The position numbers and the translations under genes were made by a program. From CAYWQB01 sp964460785 (lineage in GTDB: Bacteria > Chlamydiota > Chlamydiia > Chlamydiales > CAYWQB01): DNA of 64,000 nucleotides. The stretch covers positions 124,001-188,000 of the forward strand of contig CAYWQB010000001.1 of assembly GCA_964460785.1 (NCBI GenBank). Reading direction: 5' to 3'. Below, one piece after another: positions 44,047 to 51,214 of this stretch. A model generated the notes under the pieces. It had not been told where the DNA came from. It searched no databases and worked only from the letters and a program-made list of their open reading frames with translations. Each line of letters starts with the position of its first letter. The stretch's first letter is position 1.

Positions 44047-44300
44047 TGCGGCACGCCCTCCCGGTCATGACTATAAATGTAGATAGCCTCTGCATCTTGG
44101 AGCCGAAGAGCGACTTTAGCCCCATGCAGCAGCAGGATGATCGGCCCTTTAAAGGGCATGCGAGCTAGAACTCTGACTTGAGCACCAGGAACAAAGCCTC
44201 TTTCACTGAGTTGGCAACGACTAAATGTGTTGCCCCCTATATGAGAGATCACGCCCTGCTCTCCTGGTTTAAGAGTTTGAACTGTACAAAAGGAATCCAC
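44043..44300 (-). CDS. feoA: Ferrous iron transport protein A
   Basis: 85 residues, taking the GTG at 44298-44300 with AGGG 7 bases upstream; an in-frame TTG ten codons earlier gives an unlikely basic extension. It is an SH3-like FeoA domain: TLKPGEQGVISHIGG, LSERGFVPGAQVRVLARMPFKGP, and VALRLQDAEAIYIY. FeoA is a small cytoplasmic partner of FeoB. The two genes overlap by 4 bp. Confidence 0.92.
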   Translation of the reverse strand: MDSFCTVQTLKPGEQGVISHIGGNTFSRCQLSERGFVPGAQVRVLARMPFKGPIILLLHGAKVALRLQDAEAIYIYSHDREGVPQ

Positions 44301-44368
44301 GACTTCCCTACCTTTCCTGCGACCGGCCAAAGATTTTATCTTATATAAGGGGAAGAAGTCTAGTTCTC

Positions 44369-45013
44369 TTAGTACTGCGCACCACCAATAACAATTTTAT
44401 TTTTACCACACTCTTTACGAAACTTATTAGAGTCTCGCAGAGAGTAGATGCAACCGCAATACTCCTGCTTATAAAAGGATTCTCTTTTAGCAATCTTATA
44501 CATGCGGTCAGAGCCTCCCCCTTTACGCCAGTTCAGCGTCCAATAGTCAACCCCAGGATAACGAGCAGCAGCTCGCTCCCCACAACCATTAATTTGATCC
44601 ATGTCTTTCCAGCGAGAAATCCCTAGGCAGGAGGTAATGGTTGGGAATCCATGTTCGTAAGCATAAAGAGCTGTCCGCTCAAAGCGCATATCAAAGCAGG
44701 CCGTACAGCGCGGTCCCCTCTCTGGTTCCCATTCCATTCCTTGCACACGAGCAAACCAGTTATCGGTATCATAGTCAGCATCAATAAAGGAAATCCCATG
44801 CTTATTAGCAAACTGGATATTATCTGCCTTGCGCAGATCATATTCTTTTCTTGGATGAATATTCGGGTTATAAAAGTAGATGGAGAACTGAATGCCTGAG
44901 TGCATCATGGCCTCCATGACTTCCCCTGAACAAGGAGCACAGCAAGAGTGCAGTAAGACAGGGCCTCCCCCTTCTGGCTTTGGAATTTCAGGTCGACTTA
45001 GGGGCTGATTCAT
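44369..45013 (-). CDS. queH: Epoxyqueuosine reductase QueH
   Basis: 214 residues of the QueH (former DUF208) family. The iron-sulfur and redox Cys are HSCCAPCSG (C24, C25, C28) with further Cys in RCTACFDMRFERTA and YCGCIYS near the end. NIHPRKEYDLRK and TSCLGISRWKDMDQIN are family blocks. It performs the last step of queuosine formation in tRNA anticodons, replacing QueG. It follows yjbQ by 2 bp on the same strand, so the pair is co-transcribed. Confidence 0.92.
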   Translation of the reverse strand: MNQPLSRPEIPKPEGGGPVLLHSCCAPCSGEVMEAMMHSGIQFSIYFYNPNIHPRKEYDLRKADNIQFANKHGISFIDADYDTDNWFARVQGMEWEPERGPRCTACFDMRFERTALYAYEHGFPTITSCLGISRWKDMDQINGCGERAAARYPGVDYWTLNWRKGGGSDRMYKIAKRESFYKQEYCGCIYSLRDSNKFRKECGKNKIVIGGAQY

Positions 45014-45015
45014 TC

Positions 45016-45441
45016 TTATCCTTTCAAAAATTTCATTAAAATCTGGCGATGTTTGGACTCTGAGCGAAACTCAGCAAGGAAGACTTCTTGCCAAGGGCCT
45101 AAAAAAATCTTACTTCTTTCAACAGGTAACACTAGATGTTGATGCAAGAGAGCAGACTTCATATGTGCTGGCGAGTCATCAGGGCCTTCAGTGTTATGTT
45201 GTACATAGGGAAGGTTCTTAGGGGCCAACCGATTTAGAAACTCTTCAAGATCTGCCTTTGCAGAAGGGTCATATCCTTCACTAATAGTCAAAGCACAGCT
45301 TGTATGAATACAAAAAATGTAAAGTAAACCGCTGAGTGGTTCTCCAGCTTCTCCGACCTGCTCTTCAAAATGTTGGTTAATTTTTTTATAAAGAGGGTAA
45401 AGCCCCTCTCCATGTGTGGTAATATCTATACGCTGATACAT
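45016..45441 (-). CDS. YjbQ-family (secondary thiamine-phosphate synthase) protein
   Basis: 141 residues from the ATG of MYQRIDITTHGEG, which has GGAGG 5 bases upstream; the GTG one codon earlier is too close. UPF0047/YjbQ hallmarks are FCIHTSCALTISEGYDPSAKADLEEFL and GPDDSPAHMKSALL and the C-terminal LGPWQEVFLAEFR. E. coli YjbQ shows weak thiamine-phosphate synthase activity, but the cellular role is unclear. The thiXYZ-like genes 6 kb away make a thiamine link possible, not proven. Queh is 2 bp downstream. Confidence 0.9.
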   Translation of the reverse strand: MYQRIDITTHGEGLYPLYKKINQHFEEQVGEAGEPLSGLLYIFCIHTSCALTISEGYDPSAKADLEEFLNRLAPKNLPYVQHNTEGPDDSPAHMKSALLHQHLVLPVERSKIFLGPWQEVFLAEFRSESKHRQILMKFLKG

Positions 45442-45509
45442 CACAACCTCCCCTCGTTTGGAGCATGTAGTCTAGCGAAAAAAGGTTATTTTTCGAAGAA
45501 AAGAAAGCC

Positions 45510-45818
45510 TTATTTAGAGCTAAGTGCTTGGCGAATAATTTCCTTTGCGACGCGAAACGCTCCACCTGGCCAAAAAGACGCGACGAGCCAATGCTCCCAT
45601 GAGAGATTGATCGAGTGAAGAGCATACTTGATCAATTGATTATCTTCAGAGGAGACAGATCGCGCTTTTTTTAGTAGCAGGGCCAACCTTTGACACTCTT
45701 TAGGAGAGTATCGTGTAAGGTTTACTGTCAGCTTTGCTAAGGAGCTTCCTGGGGAATCCACCTTTTTCCTATACCGAAGGTAGCTAAAGTGATCTGATAG
45801 AGTCTCTCCTATTCTCAA
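45510..45818 (-). CDS. Small protein of unknown function
   Basis: Up to 102 residues from a TTG at 45816-45818. A GTG 19 codons later, with AGGA 5 bases upstream, may be the true start and would give 83 residues (beginning VDSPGSSLAK). The body is helical (YSPKECQRLALLLKKARS, DNQLIKYALHSINLSWEHWL) and ends with basic helix AKEIIRQALSSK. The family is unknown. It follows the divergent gap before the Inc-like gene and may share a transcript with yjbQ-queH. Confidence 0.55.
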   Translation of the reverse strand: MRIGETLSDHFSYLRYRKKVDSPGSSLAKLTVNLTRYSPKECQRLALLLKKARSVSSEDNQLIKYALHSINLSWEHWLVASFWPGGAFRVAKEIIRQALSSK

Positions 45819-46184
45819 GCTTAAGAGCCCTTGGCTAGATTATCTCAATCTTAGGGATTGCAAGATCCATGCCACTCTTTAAAAATAAAGATATGCCAAC
45901 ACATTTTATTGTGATTATAGCAACGGCTTTTGCTCCAACTCTAACCACTGCTCTTTTAGGCTTTTCTATAGTTACCACTTTCCATGTCTTACTATATCAT
46001 TACAATGACTGCATTATGGTAAGAATTATTGACGTTCTTCTCTGTAGAGGCAAGAATTGTCAATAAAAAATCAGCCTTTTCAATTCTCTCTCTCTTATTG
46101 ATCGCTAAAAGGTCCATTCACTCATTGTAAACAAGTAAGCAACAAACTAAAGTTTCTTACTCGCTCACTATTAAGGAGTAAGAA
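45819..46184. other. Intergenic region before the Inc-like gene
   Basis: 366 bp, AT-rich. It contains a possible small membrane-protein ORF at 45893-46066 (listed separately) and the promoter region of the gene at 46185. I find no tRNA or clear terminator in it. Confidence 0.5.
45893..46066 (+). CDS. Possible small membrane protein
   Basis: 57 residues from the ATG of MPTHFIVII. Residues 4-35 are hydrophobic (IVIIATAFAPTLTTALLGF and following), with a short charged C-terminus (RGKNCQ). The ribosome site is poor (AATAAAGAT) and an ATG 8 codons earlier gives 65 residues. Small single-span proteins are often missed, but chance ORFs of this kind occur in AT-rich gaps, so it is only a candidate. 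Confidence 0.25.
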   Translation: MPTHFIVIIATAFAPTLTTALLGFSIVTTFHVLLYHYNDCIMVRIIDVLLCRGKNCQ

Positions 46185-47390
46185 ATGGAAACCTTAGAAA
46201 TCACAGAAACCATCACCCCATCGATTCACCACTTGCCTCAAAATGAGACAGCTTTTTCTGATCGTATGGCCTTTGATGGCCTTGCCTCTTCAGACTCTGT
46301 CTCTTATCAGGGGCGCAACTTTCGCGTGATTGATAAAGCGATTGCCGTTGAGGAGAGAAAAATTTCAGCAACTGCTGAGAAGATTATCTGGGGCTCTCTT
46401 GCTGCAATTGCCGTCGCTGCGACAGCAACAACAGTTTTTGCCTCTATGTCAGCCTTTCCTATCATAGCTACTGTCTCCCCATCTTATATCATTGGAATCG
46501 CTGTGATAGGAACCATTAGTGCAATCCTTTGTGGCCGTGCAGCAAGTCATGTCGACCCTTATGATGCGAACTATGTGGCAAGCCAAAGGAAGCAGTGGAA
46601 CCCAAACGAGCGGCGTGCAGCCATTTCAGATGCTTACCAAGCATTTGGAGGAAAGGTTAAAGAATTAGAAAAGTTTTTCACTACTGCAGAACTAAAGTAT
46701 GCATTCAATCGAGAATTTGCCTTTTCGGCCTTCTCTGAAGTGACAGCAAAAGTCCATCTTCGTGATGCTGTGCAGTTCCTAGGAGTGGAATTCATGCGAG
46801 ACCAATGGAAAGCTGAGTTATCGCAAAAGTGGGAATCTGCAGAAAGCTTTTTTAGCCTTTATGATGATGGGAAAAATGTTCAACTAAGCTCTATGCTAGC
46901 GCTTGGAATCATCACTAAAAGAGAGTGGGAAATTATCCAAAGCTTCAAATCTAAAATGGATGAAGAGCTTCTAAGCCATGACTTGATGATTGATTCACTG
47001 CAGAAAAAGGAGCTGCAAGAGCTCACTCAAGCAGAGCACCTAAGAGACCTTGAAGTCAGAAATGCTCGTCTTGAACATGACCAAAACTGGGCTGTTTGTG
47101 CAAGAAACATTGTCGTTGCAAATGGTATCTTGCCTTCAAGAGAATCCAACCATGCAGCTCTTGTCAGAGCCGGCCTATCTATCGCTACCATTCTTGCAGC
47201 AGAAGGAGCAGACCGATTGATGTATGAAAAAATCAGTGATGCTAACATCAATTATGGCCAAGCAAAAGCTGCGATTGAAACAAAGTATGCGCCTCAAATT
47301 GCAGAGCACCGTGCACACCGCAAGCACGCTCTACAAAAGTTGCAGGGCGAGTTTCTTTCTTTCCTTGAGTACTTAAAAGCTGTTATTTAA
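46185..47390 (+). CDS. Inc-like membrane protein, probable inclusion membrane effector
   Basis: 401 residues with no signal peptide. Two hydrophobic segments lie back to back at about residues 67-91 (IIWGSLAAIAVAATATTVFAS) and 94-117 (IIATVSPSYIIGIAVIGTI), separated by only a few residues. This bilobed hairpin is the hallmark of chlamydial inclusion membrane (Inc) proteins, which are sent by type III secretion and inserted with both ends facing the host cytosol. The long C-terminal part (about 120-400) is helical, with coiled-coil character between 245 and 290. No sequence family is recognised. A strong AAGGAG site precedes the ATG. It is a single gene with its own upstream region. Confidence 0.72.
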   Translation: METLEITETITPSIHHLPQNETAFSDRMAFDGLASSDSVSYQGRNFRVIDKAIAVEERKISATAEKIIWGSLAAIAVAATATTVFASMSAFPIIATVSPSYIIGIAVIGTISAILCGRAASHVDPYDANYVASQRKQWNPNERRAAISDAYQAFGGKVKELEKFFTTAELKYAFNREFAFSAFSEVTAKVHLRDAVQFLGVEFMRDQWKAELSQKWESAESFFSLYDDGKNVQLSSMLALGIITKREWEIIQSFKSKMDEELLSHDLMIDSLQKKELQELTQAEHLRDLEVRNARLEHDQNWAVCARNIVVANGILPSRESNHAALVRAGLSIATILAAEGADRLMYEKISDANINYGQAKAAIETKYAPQIAEHRAHRKHALQKLQGEFLSFLEYLKAVI

Positions 47391-47402
47391 AAATAACCTA
47401 GA

Positions 47403-48503
47403 CTATTTGGGGGGCTCTTTATTGCCCCCCTTAAAAAACTCTGACTTGTGATATAGCTTGATAAAGCGCTCATAGTAAAAGCGCAAAAGGCATGTTGTTG
47501 GAATAGCAATGACAATTCCAGCAAACCCAAAAAACTCTCCAAAAATAATCATTGCTAAGAGTGTAGTAAAGGCATTTAGCCCCACGCGCCTGCCTACTAT
47601 TTTGGGTGTCAGAATATACCCTTCTGTGGCCACAAGAATAGCAAAAACAGATAAAACCCCTATCAGGGTTCCATAGCCTGTGAAGTGAAGTGAAAGGGTC
47701 AAAAGAGAAAGAATCAATCCAAATATATGTCCAAAATAGGGAATTACTCCTAAGCAGCCTGTCAATACCCCAATCATCAGACCAAACTTCAAGCCCACTA
47801 GACTTAAACCTAGAGCATATAAGCCAGCAAGAACAAGAGCAACTATGACTTGCCCACGAAAAAACTGACCAAAAGAGCGATGAACAAGAGAGAAGAACCC
47901 ATAAACTTCCTGCTCAAACCTTGGGGGTAAAAAGCGTTTTAACTCTGCAACAATAGCCTCATAGCGATCGACAGAGTAAAAGAAAAAGACGGGTAATAAG
48001 CAAAGAGTCAGAAAGGCAAGCACAATACGAAGAGCATTAGAAAACGTAACATTCAGAAAGTTCGCGACTATATGCTCATCCGTTTTCCCTAGTTTTTCTA
48101 TCATCTTACTGAGCAAATGTTCAGCGCCTAACATAGAAGGATCAATACGATAACCAATGGCACTCCGAGCAAGAAGGTTATTTAAAAAGTGAATCATGCC
48201 TTCAAACATCTTTGGCAAAGCAGAAATAAAGCTGCTTAGTTCAGCAAAGAGGAAAGGTAGCAAAAAGAAAAGGGCTACAAACGCAATAAGGGACAAGGCG
48301 ATTAACATCCCTATCGAAGCTATCCAGCGAGGAATGTGGCGTGCTTCTAAATAGAGCACAAGAGGGTAGGTTAGGTAAGCAAAAAAGAACGCAAGCAGTA
48401 AGGGATAAAAGGAAGCACTCAACCCATGAATCATGAGTGCTACCACGATAAGAACCACCAAGGGATACTTCCACTTGTGTAATACTGCTTTAACAGACTC
48501 CAT
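47403..48503 (-). CDS. AI-2E-family (PerM-like) membrane transporter
   Basis: 366 residues from the ATG of MESVKAVLH with GGAG 12 bases upstream; an earlier in-frame start would reach farther into rlmB. About eight membrane segments; the family core lies near residues 210-340 with FFRGQVIVALVLAGLYALGL, GVIPYFGHIFGL and TPKIVGRRVGLNAFTTLLAMIIFGE, all AI-2E/PerM signatures. Members export small molecules or act as sodium/proton antiporters; AI-2 itself need not be the substrate. The end codons contain a GGGGGGC/GCCCCCC hairpin at 47409-47430. The start overlaps the rlmB end by 14 bp. Confidence 0.9.
   Translation of the reverse strand: MESVKAVLHKWKYPLVVLIVVALMIHGLSASFYPLLLAFFFAYLTYPLVLYLEARHIPRWIASIGMLIALSLIAFVALFFLLPFLFAELSSFISALPKMFEGMIHFLNNLLARSAIGYRIDPSMLGAEHLLSKMIEKLGKTDEHIVANFLNVTFSNALRIVLAFLTLCLLPVFFFYSVDRYEAIVAELKRFLPPRFEQEVYGFFSLVHRSFGQFFRGQVIVALVLAGLYALGLSLVGLKFGLMIGVLTGCLGVIPYFGHIFGLILSLLTLSLHFTGYGTLIGVLSVFAILVATEGYILTPKIVGRRVGLNAFTTLLAMIIFGEFFGFAGIVIAIPTTCLLRFYYERFIKLYHKSEFFKGGNKEPPK
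47409..47430. terminator. Possible bidirectional hairpin between convergent genes
   Basis: A perfect 7-bp stem (GGGGGGC/GCCCCCC) with an 8-base loop lies between the convergent Inc-like and AI-2E genes, inside the last codons of the latter. Flanks are A/T-rich, TTAAAAAAC on one side and AAATAGTC on the other, but there is no clean U tract in either direction. Confidence 0.4.
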
Positions 48504-49248
48504 ACCAGTTTTTTCTCCACAAGGAGGCAAAGGCTACTGCGGCCTGCCCAACATTCAAGGACTGTAACTTGCCTTGTAATGGAAGCACCCATTTCCCGTC
48601 AGCCTTTTTGACCAAGAGCGGCCGAACCCCCTCTCCCTCAGAGCCTAAGACCAAAGCTAGACGCTTTGGCAAAGGATGGTGGAAAGCATCTTTTGCCTCC
48701 TCATCCAGTATAGAGACCCCAATATGATAGCCTGCTTCTTGTAGAGAGGCATAAGCATTTGCAAGATTAGATACACGCACGGAAGGGACAAGAAGAGAAG
48801 CTCCTGCACTTGCTTTACTCACTGCTGGTGTCAAATCACACCCTCGGTTTTTTGACCAAATCATCCCATGCAAGCCAAAACCTTCTGCTAAGCGATATAA
48901 AGATCCAAGATTTTGTGGGTCATACAGGCTATCTAAAAGAAGAAGTAGGGAGGGCTGATCTTGAGGGATTTGTTCAAGAAGGTCTGGGAGTGCAAGCAAA
49001 TTAGCTGGTTGCACACAAGCTACGACCCCCTGATGGTGAGGAGAGTGCACCATTGATTCAAGATTTTTCTTGCCAACAGTTGCAACGGAAATACCTTCTG
49101 TTTCTGCCCTATTTAGGATTTCATTCAGAGAAGAGCTCTTTTCCTTTCCTGGAGAGAGAAAAATTTTATCGACCTGCTCAGGAACAGAGCGGAGCGCTTC
49201 TAGGATCGCATGGACTCCCATGATCCATTGTGTTTTTTCTCGACCCAT
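48490..49248 (-). CDS. rlmB: TrmH/RlmB-family rRNA or tRNA 2'-O-methyltransferase
   Basis: 252 residues. It has the N-terminal RNA-binding domain (IMGVHAILEALRS, residues 9-21) and the knotted SPOUT catalytic domain with motif 1 DSLYDPQNLGSLYRLAEGFG, motif 2 ALVLGSEGEGVRPLL and motif 3 LPLQGKLQSLNVGQAAV. These motifs fit RlmB, which methylates G2251 in 23S rRNA, but a tRNA-specific relative is possible. AGGTGA precedes the ATG. It overlaps the next gene's start by 14 bp. Confidence 0.9.
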   Translation of the reverse strand: MGREKTQWIMGVHAILEALRSVPEQVDKIFLSPGKEKSSSLNEILNRAETEGISVATVGKKNLESMVHSPHHQGVVACVQPANLLALPDLLEQIPQDQPSLLLLLDSLYDPQNLGSLYRLAEGFGLHGMIWSKNRGCDLTPAVSKASAGASLLVPSVRVSNLANAYASLQEAGYHIGVSILDEEAKDAFHHPLPKRLALVLGSEGEGVRPLLVKKADGKWVLPLQGKLQSLNVGQAAVAFASLWRKNWYGVC

Positions 49249-49264
49249 CGTATATCACCTATTC

Positions 49265-50344
49265 ATGCCTTATGAAACCAAACAGTTTACCTTGAAACCT
49301 CTAAAAGAGAAAGAGCCTTGCTTATCGTGGCAAGAGGTAGTGCGGCATCCAAAGCAGCCCCTCCCCTCCTGTCTTTCTTCTCGTTACAATTATTGGCTGC
49401 GAGCTTGTGCTGCAAGTGAAGCTTTTGCAGCCTGCTTAGAGGTAGACTTCCCTGCCTCTGCCGACCAGCTGACTGTACTCTTAGATAAGATCTTCTCCAA
49501 GTTCTCAAAGCATATTCGGCCACAATACCTTTGGAGAAAGTTCGACACCGCAAACCGCTATGCTAATGAGGCCTCATTTTGCAAAAAGGTGGCAAAGCCT
49601 TTGTGGGACCCCTTTTTCTTACATAGAGATGCCAAGCACTTACTTGCTCTTCCCGGTATCCCTAAAAAAAGATGTCCCACCAATGAAAAGTATGCCCACC
49701 AATACCCTGGGCCAGACTCTTACCCTGTATATTTTCAGCAAGCGTATGCACACCTTGTGCAATGGAAGCAGGCGACATCTGTCTCTGCTAAGGTTGTGGC
49801 TTGTGCAAAAATGTACCAATATATGATTAATGCGCGCCCTTTTACTCAGCATAACAATTCATTTTTTATGGTCTTAATCAATACCCTACTGCGCTTAAGC
49901 GGTGTCATAGGTATTTCACACTACTTGCTAGACCATTTAGCTCACCGCCTTCTACCTGAAAATTTTTGCACAGTCTTTTACACAGCCTTCCTCTTTCACA
50001 ACCCTCCGCATCAACCGACAGTCATCCCACAGACAAAAAAACCAAATGTCTATGCATACTTGTGGAAAATACTTCTTCTCTCCATCAATCTTCCAAAAGA
50101 CCAAGGGATCAAGCGTATAGAGCAGATGCTTGAAAAGCTCGATATTGCGGATAGCCAAGCCAATTACCTATATCGGGTGCTTTGCAACAGCCTACAAAGA
50201 AAGCTTACCCCCTTTGCCCTCATCCCTACACAAGAAGAAGATTACTCTTTTATTGCTGAGTGGTTCAGTCACCTGGCATCTTTGCCTGGACTGTACACTC
50301 GAATTTTTCCTTTAGAAGTCGCAAGAGCGAGTCATTTTTTATGA
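49265..50344 (+). CDS. Protein with a degenerate Fic-like segment
   Basis: 359 residues from the ATG at 49265; the frame is open further back but that sequence is antisense to rlmB. The C-terminal half contains NARPFTQHNNSFFMVLIN followed by TLLRLSGVIGI. This recalls the Fic core HPFxxGNGRxxR plus following helix: PF, Asn and the helix pattern are kept, but the catalytic His is Arg (R191), and the Gly and Arg of GNGR are His and Ser. If the likeness is real the protein is an inactive relative or uses different chemistry. Residues 1-80 are charged and Cys-containing. No signal peptide. It ends 4 bp inside xth. Confidence 0.6.
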   Translation: MPYETKQFTLKPLKEKEPCLSWQEVVRHPKQPLPSCLSSRYNYWLRACAASEAFAACLEVDFPASADQLTVLLDKIFSKFSKHIRPQYLWRKFDTANRYANEASFCKKVAKPLWDPFFLHRDAKHLLALPGIPKKRCPTNEKYAHQYPGPDSYPVYFQQAYAHLVQWKQATSVSAKVVACAKMYQYMINARPFTQHNNSFFMVLINTLLRLSGVIGISHYLLDHLAHRLLPENFCTVFYTAFLFHNPPHQPTVIPQTKKPNVYAYLWKILLLSINLPKDQGIKRIEQMLEKLDIADSQANYLYRVLCNSLQRKLTPFALIPTQEEDYSFIAEWFSHLASLPGLYTRIFPLEVARASHFL

Positions 50345-51108
50345 GCAAGATTATTACTTGGAACGTCAATGGTTATCGCGCCATCATCAAAAAAGGCTTT
50401 CTAGCGTGGCTACAGCAAAGCCAACCAGACATTTTAGCACTTCAAGAGACAAAGGCCCACCCTGACCAGCTAAGTTCGATTGAAAAATCTCCTTTAGGAT
50501 ACCAAACCTATTGGTCTTCTGCAGAAAAAGCTGGATACAGTGGCACAGCACTATTTTGTAAGCGCCCTCCCTTAAATGTTTTATATGGAATTGGCGACCC
50601 CTCATTTGACCAAGAGGGGCGCACTGTCACTGTAGAGATGGAAAACTATTATGTTCTTTCCTGCTACTTTCCAAACAGTCAACCTGAGAGGAAAAGACTC
50701 TCTTACAAGCTCGAGTACTGTGCAGCCATGCAGCAGTTTTTAACACACCTAAGAAGCACAGGAAAGGGAGTGATTCTCTGTGGAGATTTAAACATTGCTC
50801 ACTGCCCTATTGACCTTGCTCGTCCAAAAGACAATGAAAACTCTCCTGGGTACTACCAAGAAGAGAGAGACTGGCTCTCCAGTTTCTTTTCCACCGGCTA
50901 TATTGATTGTTTTCGCCATCTTTATCCAGATGAAGTTTGTTATACTTGGTGGAGCTATCGCTCCCAAGCTCGCGCACGCAATGTGGGCTGGCGCATTGAC
51001 TATCAGATCATAGACCCTTCCCTGCTTAAAAAATTAGCTAATGCAGAGATTTTGACCAACGTAGTGGGCTCGGATCACTGCCCTTGCGAGCTAACAATCA
51101 AGGAATAA
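50341..51108 (+). CDS. xth: Exodeoxyribonuclease III (AP endonuclease)
   Basis: 255 residues starting at ATGAGC, which overlaps the previous stop codon by 4 bp. Motifs of the exonuclease III/APE1 family are IITWNVNGYRA at the start, DILALQETKAHPDQL (catalytic Glu), GVILCGDLNIAHCPIDL, WRIDYQIID (catalytic Asp) and GSDHCPCELTI (catalytic His). It nicks DNA at abasic sites in base excision repair. It adds to the DNA-repair genes in this window. Confidence 0.94.
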   Translation: MSKIITWNVNGYRAIIKKGFLAWLQQSQPDILALQETKAHPDQLSSIEKSPLGYQTYWSSAEKAGYSGTALFCKRPPLNVLYGIGDPSFDQEGRTVTVEMENYYVLSCYFPNSQPERKRLSYKLEYCAAMQQFLTHLRSTGKGVILCGDLNIAHCPIDLARPKDNENSPGYYQEERDWLSSFFSTGYIDCFRHLYPDEVCYTWWSYRSQARARNVGWRIDYQIIDPSLLKKLANAEILTNVVGSDHCPCELTIKE

Positions 51109-51214
51109 CGCACTCTCTCCCTAAAGCTCTAGAAAAAAAAAGAGACAAAGCGCAAAATTTCTTCGTATCGCTTTTTCTCAACATAAAGCATCAAAGGTTT
51201 TGCGGAGGCTGCCC

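Noticed and set aside
47409..47430. Strong intrinsic terminator
   Set aside because: The stem is perfect but no U tract follows in either direction, and it lies in the last codons of a gene, so it is listed only as a possible hairpin.
49070..49264. N-terminal extension of the Fic-like protein
   Set aside because: The extra 65 codons are antisense to the rlmB gene and show no protein-like composition. The ATG at 49265 lies just outside rlmB.
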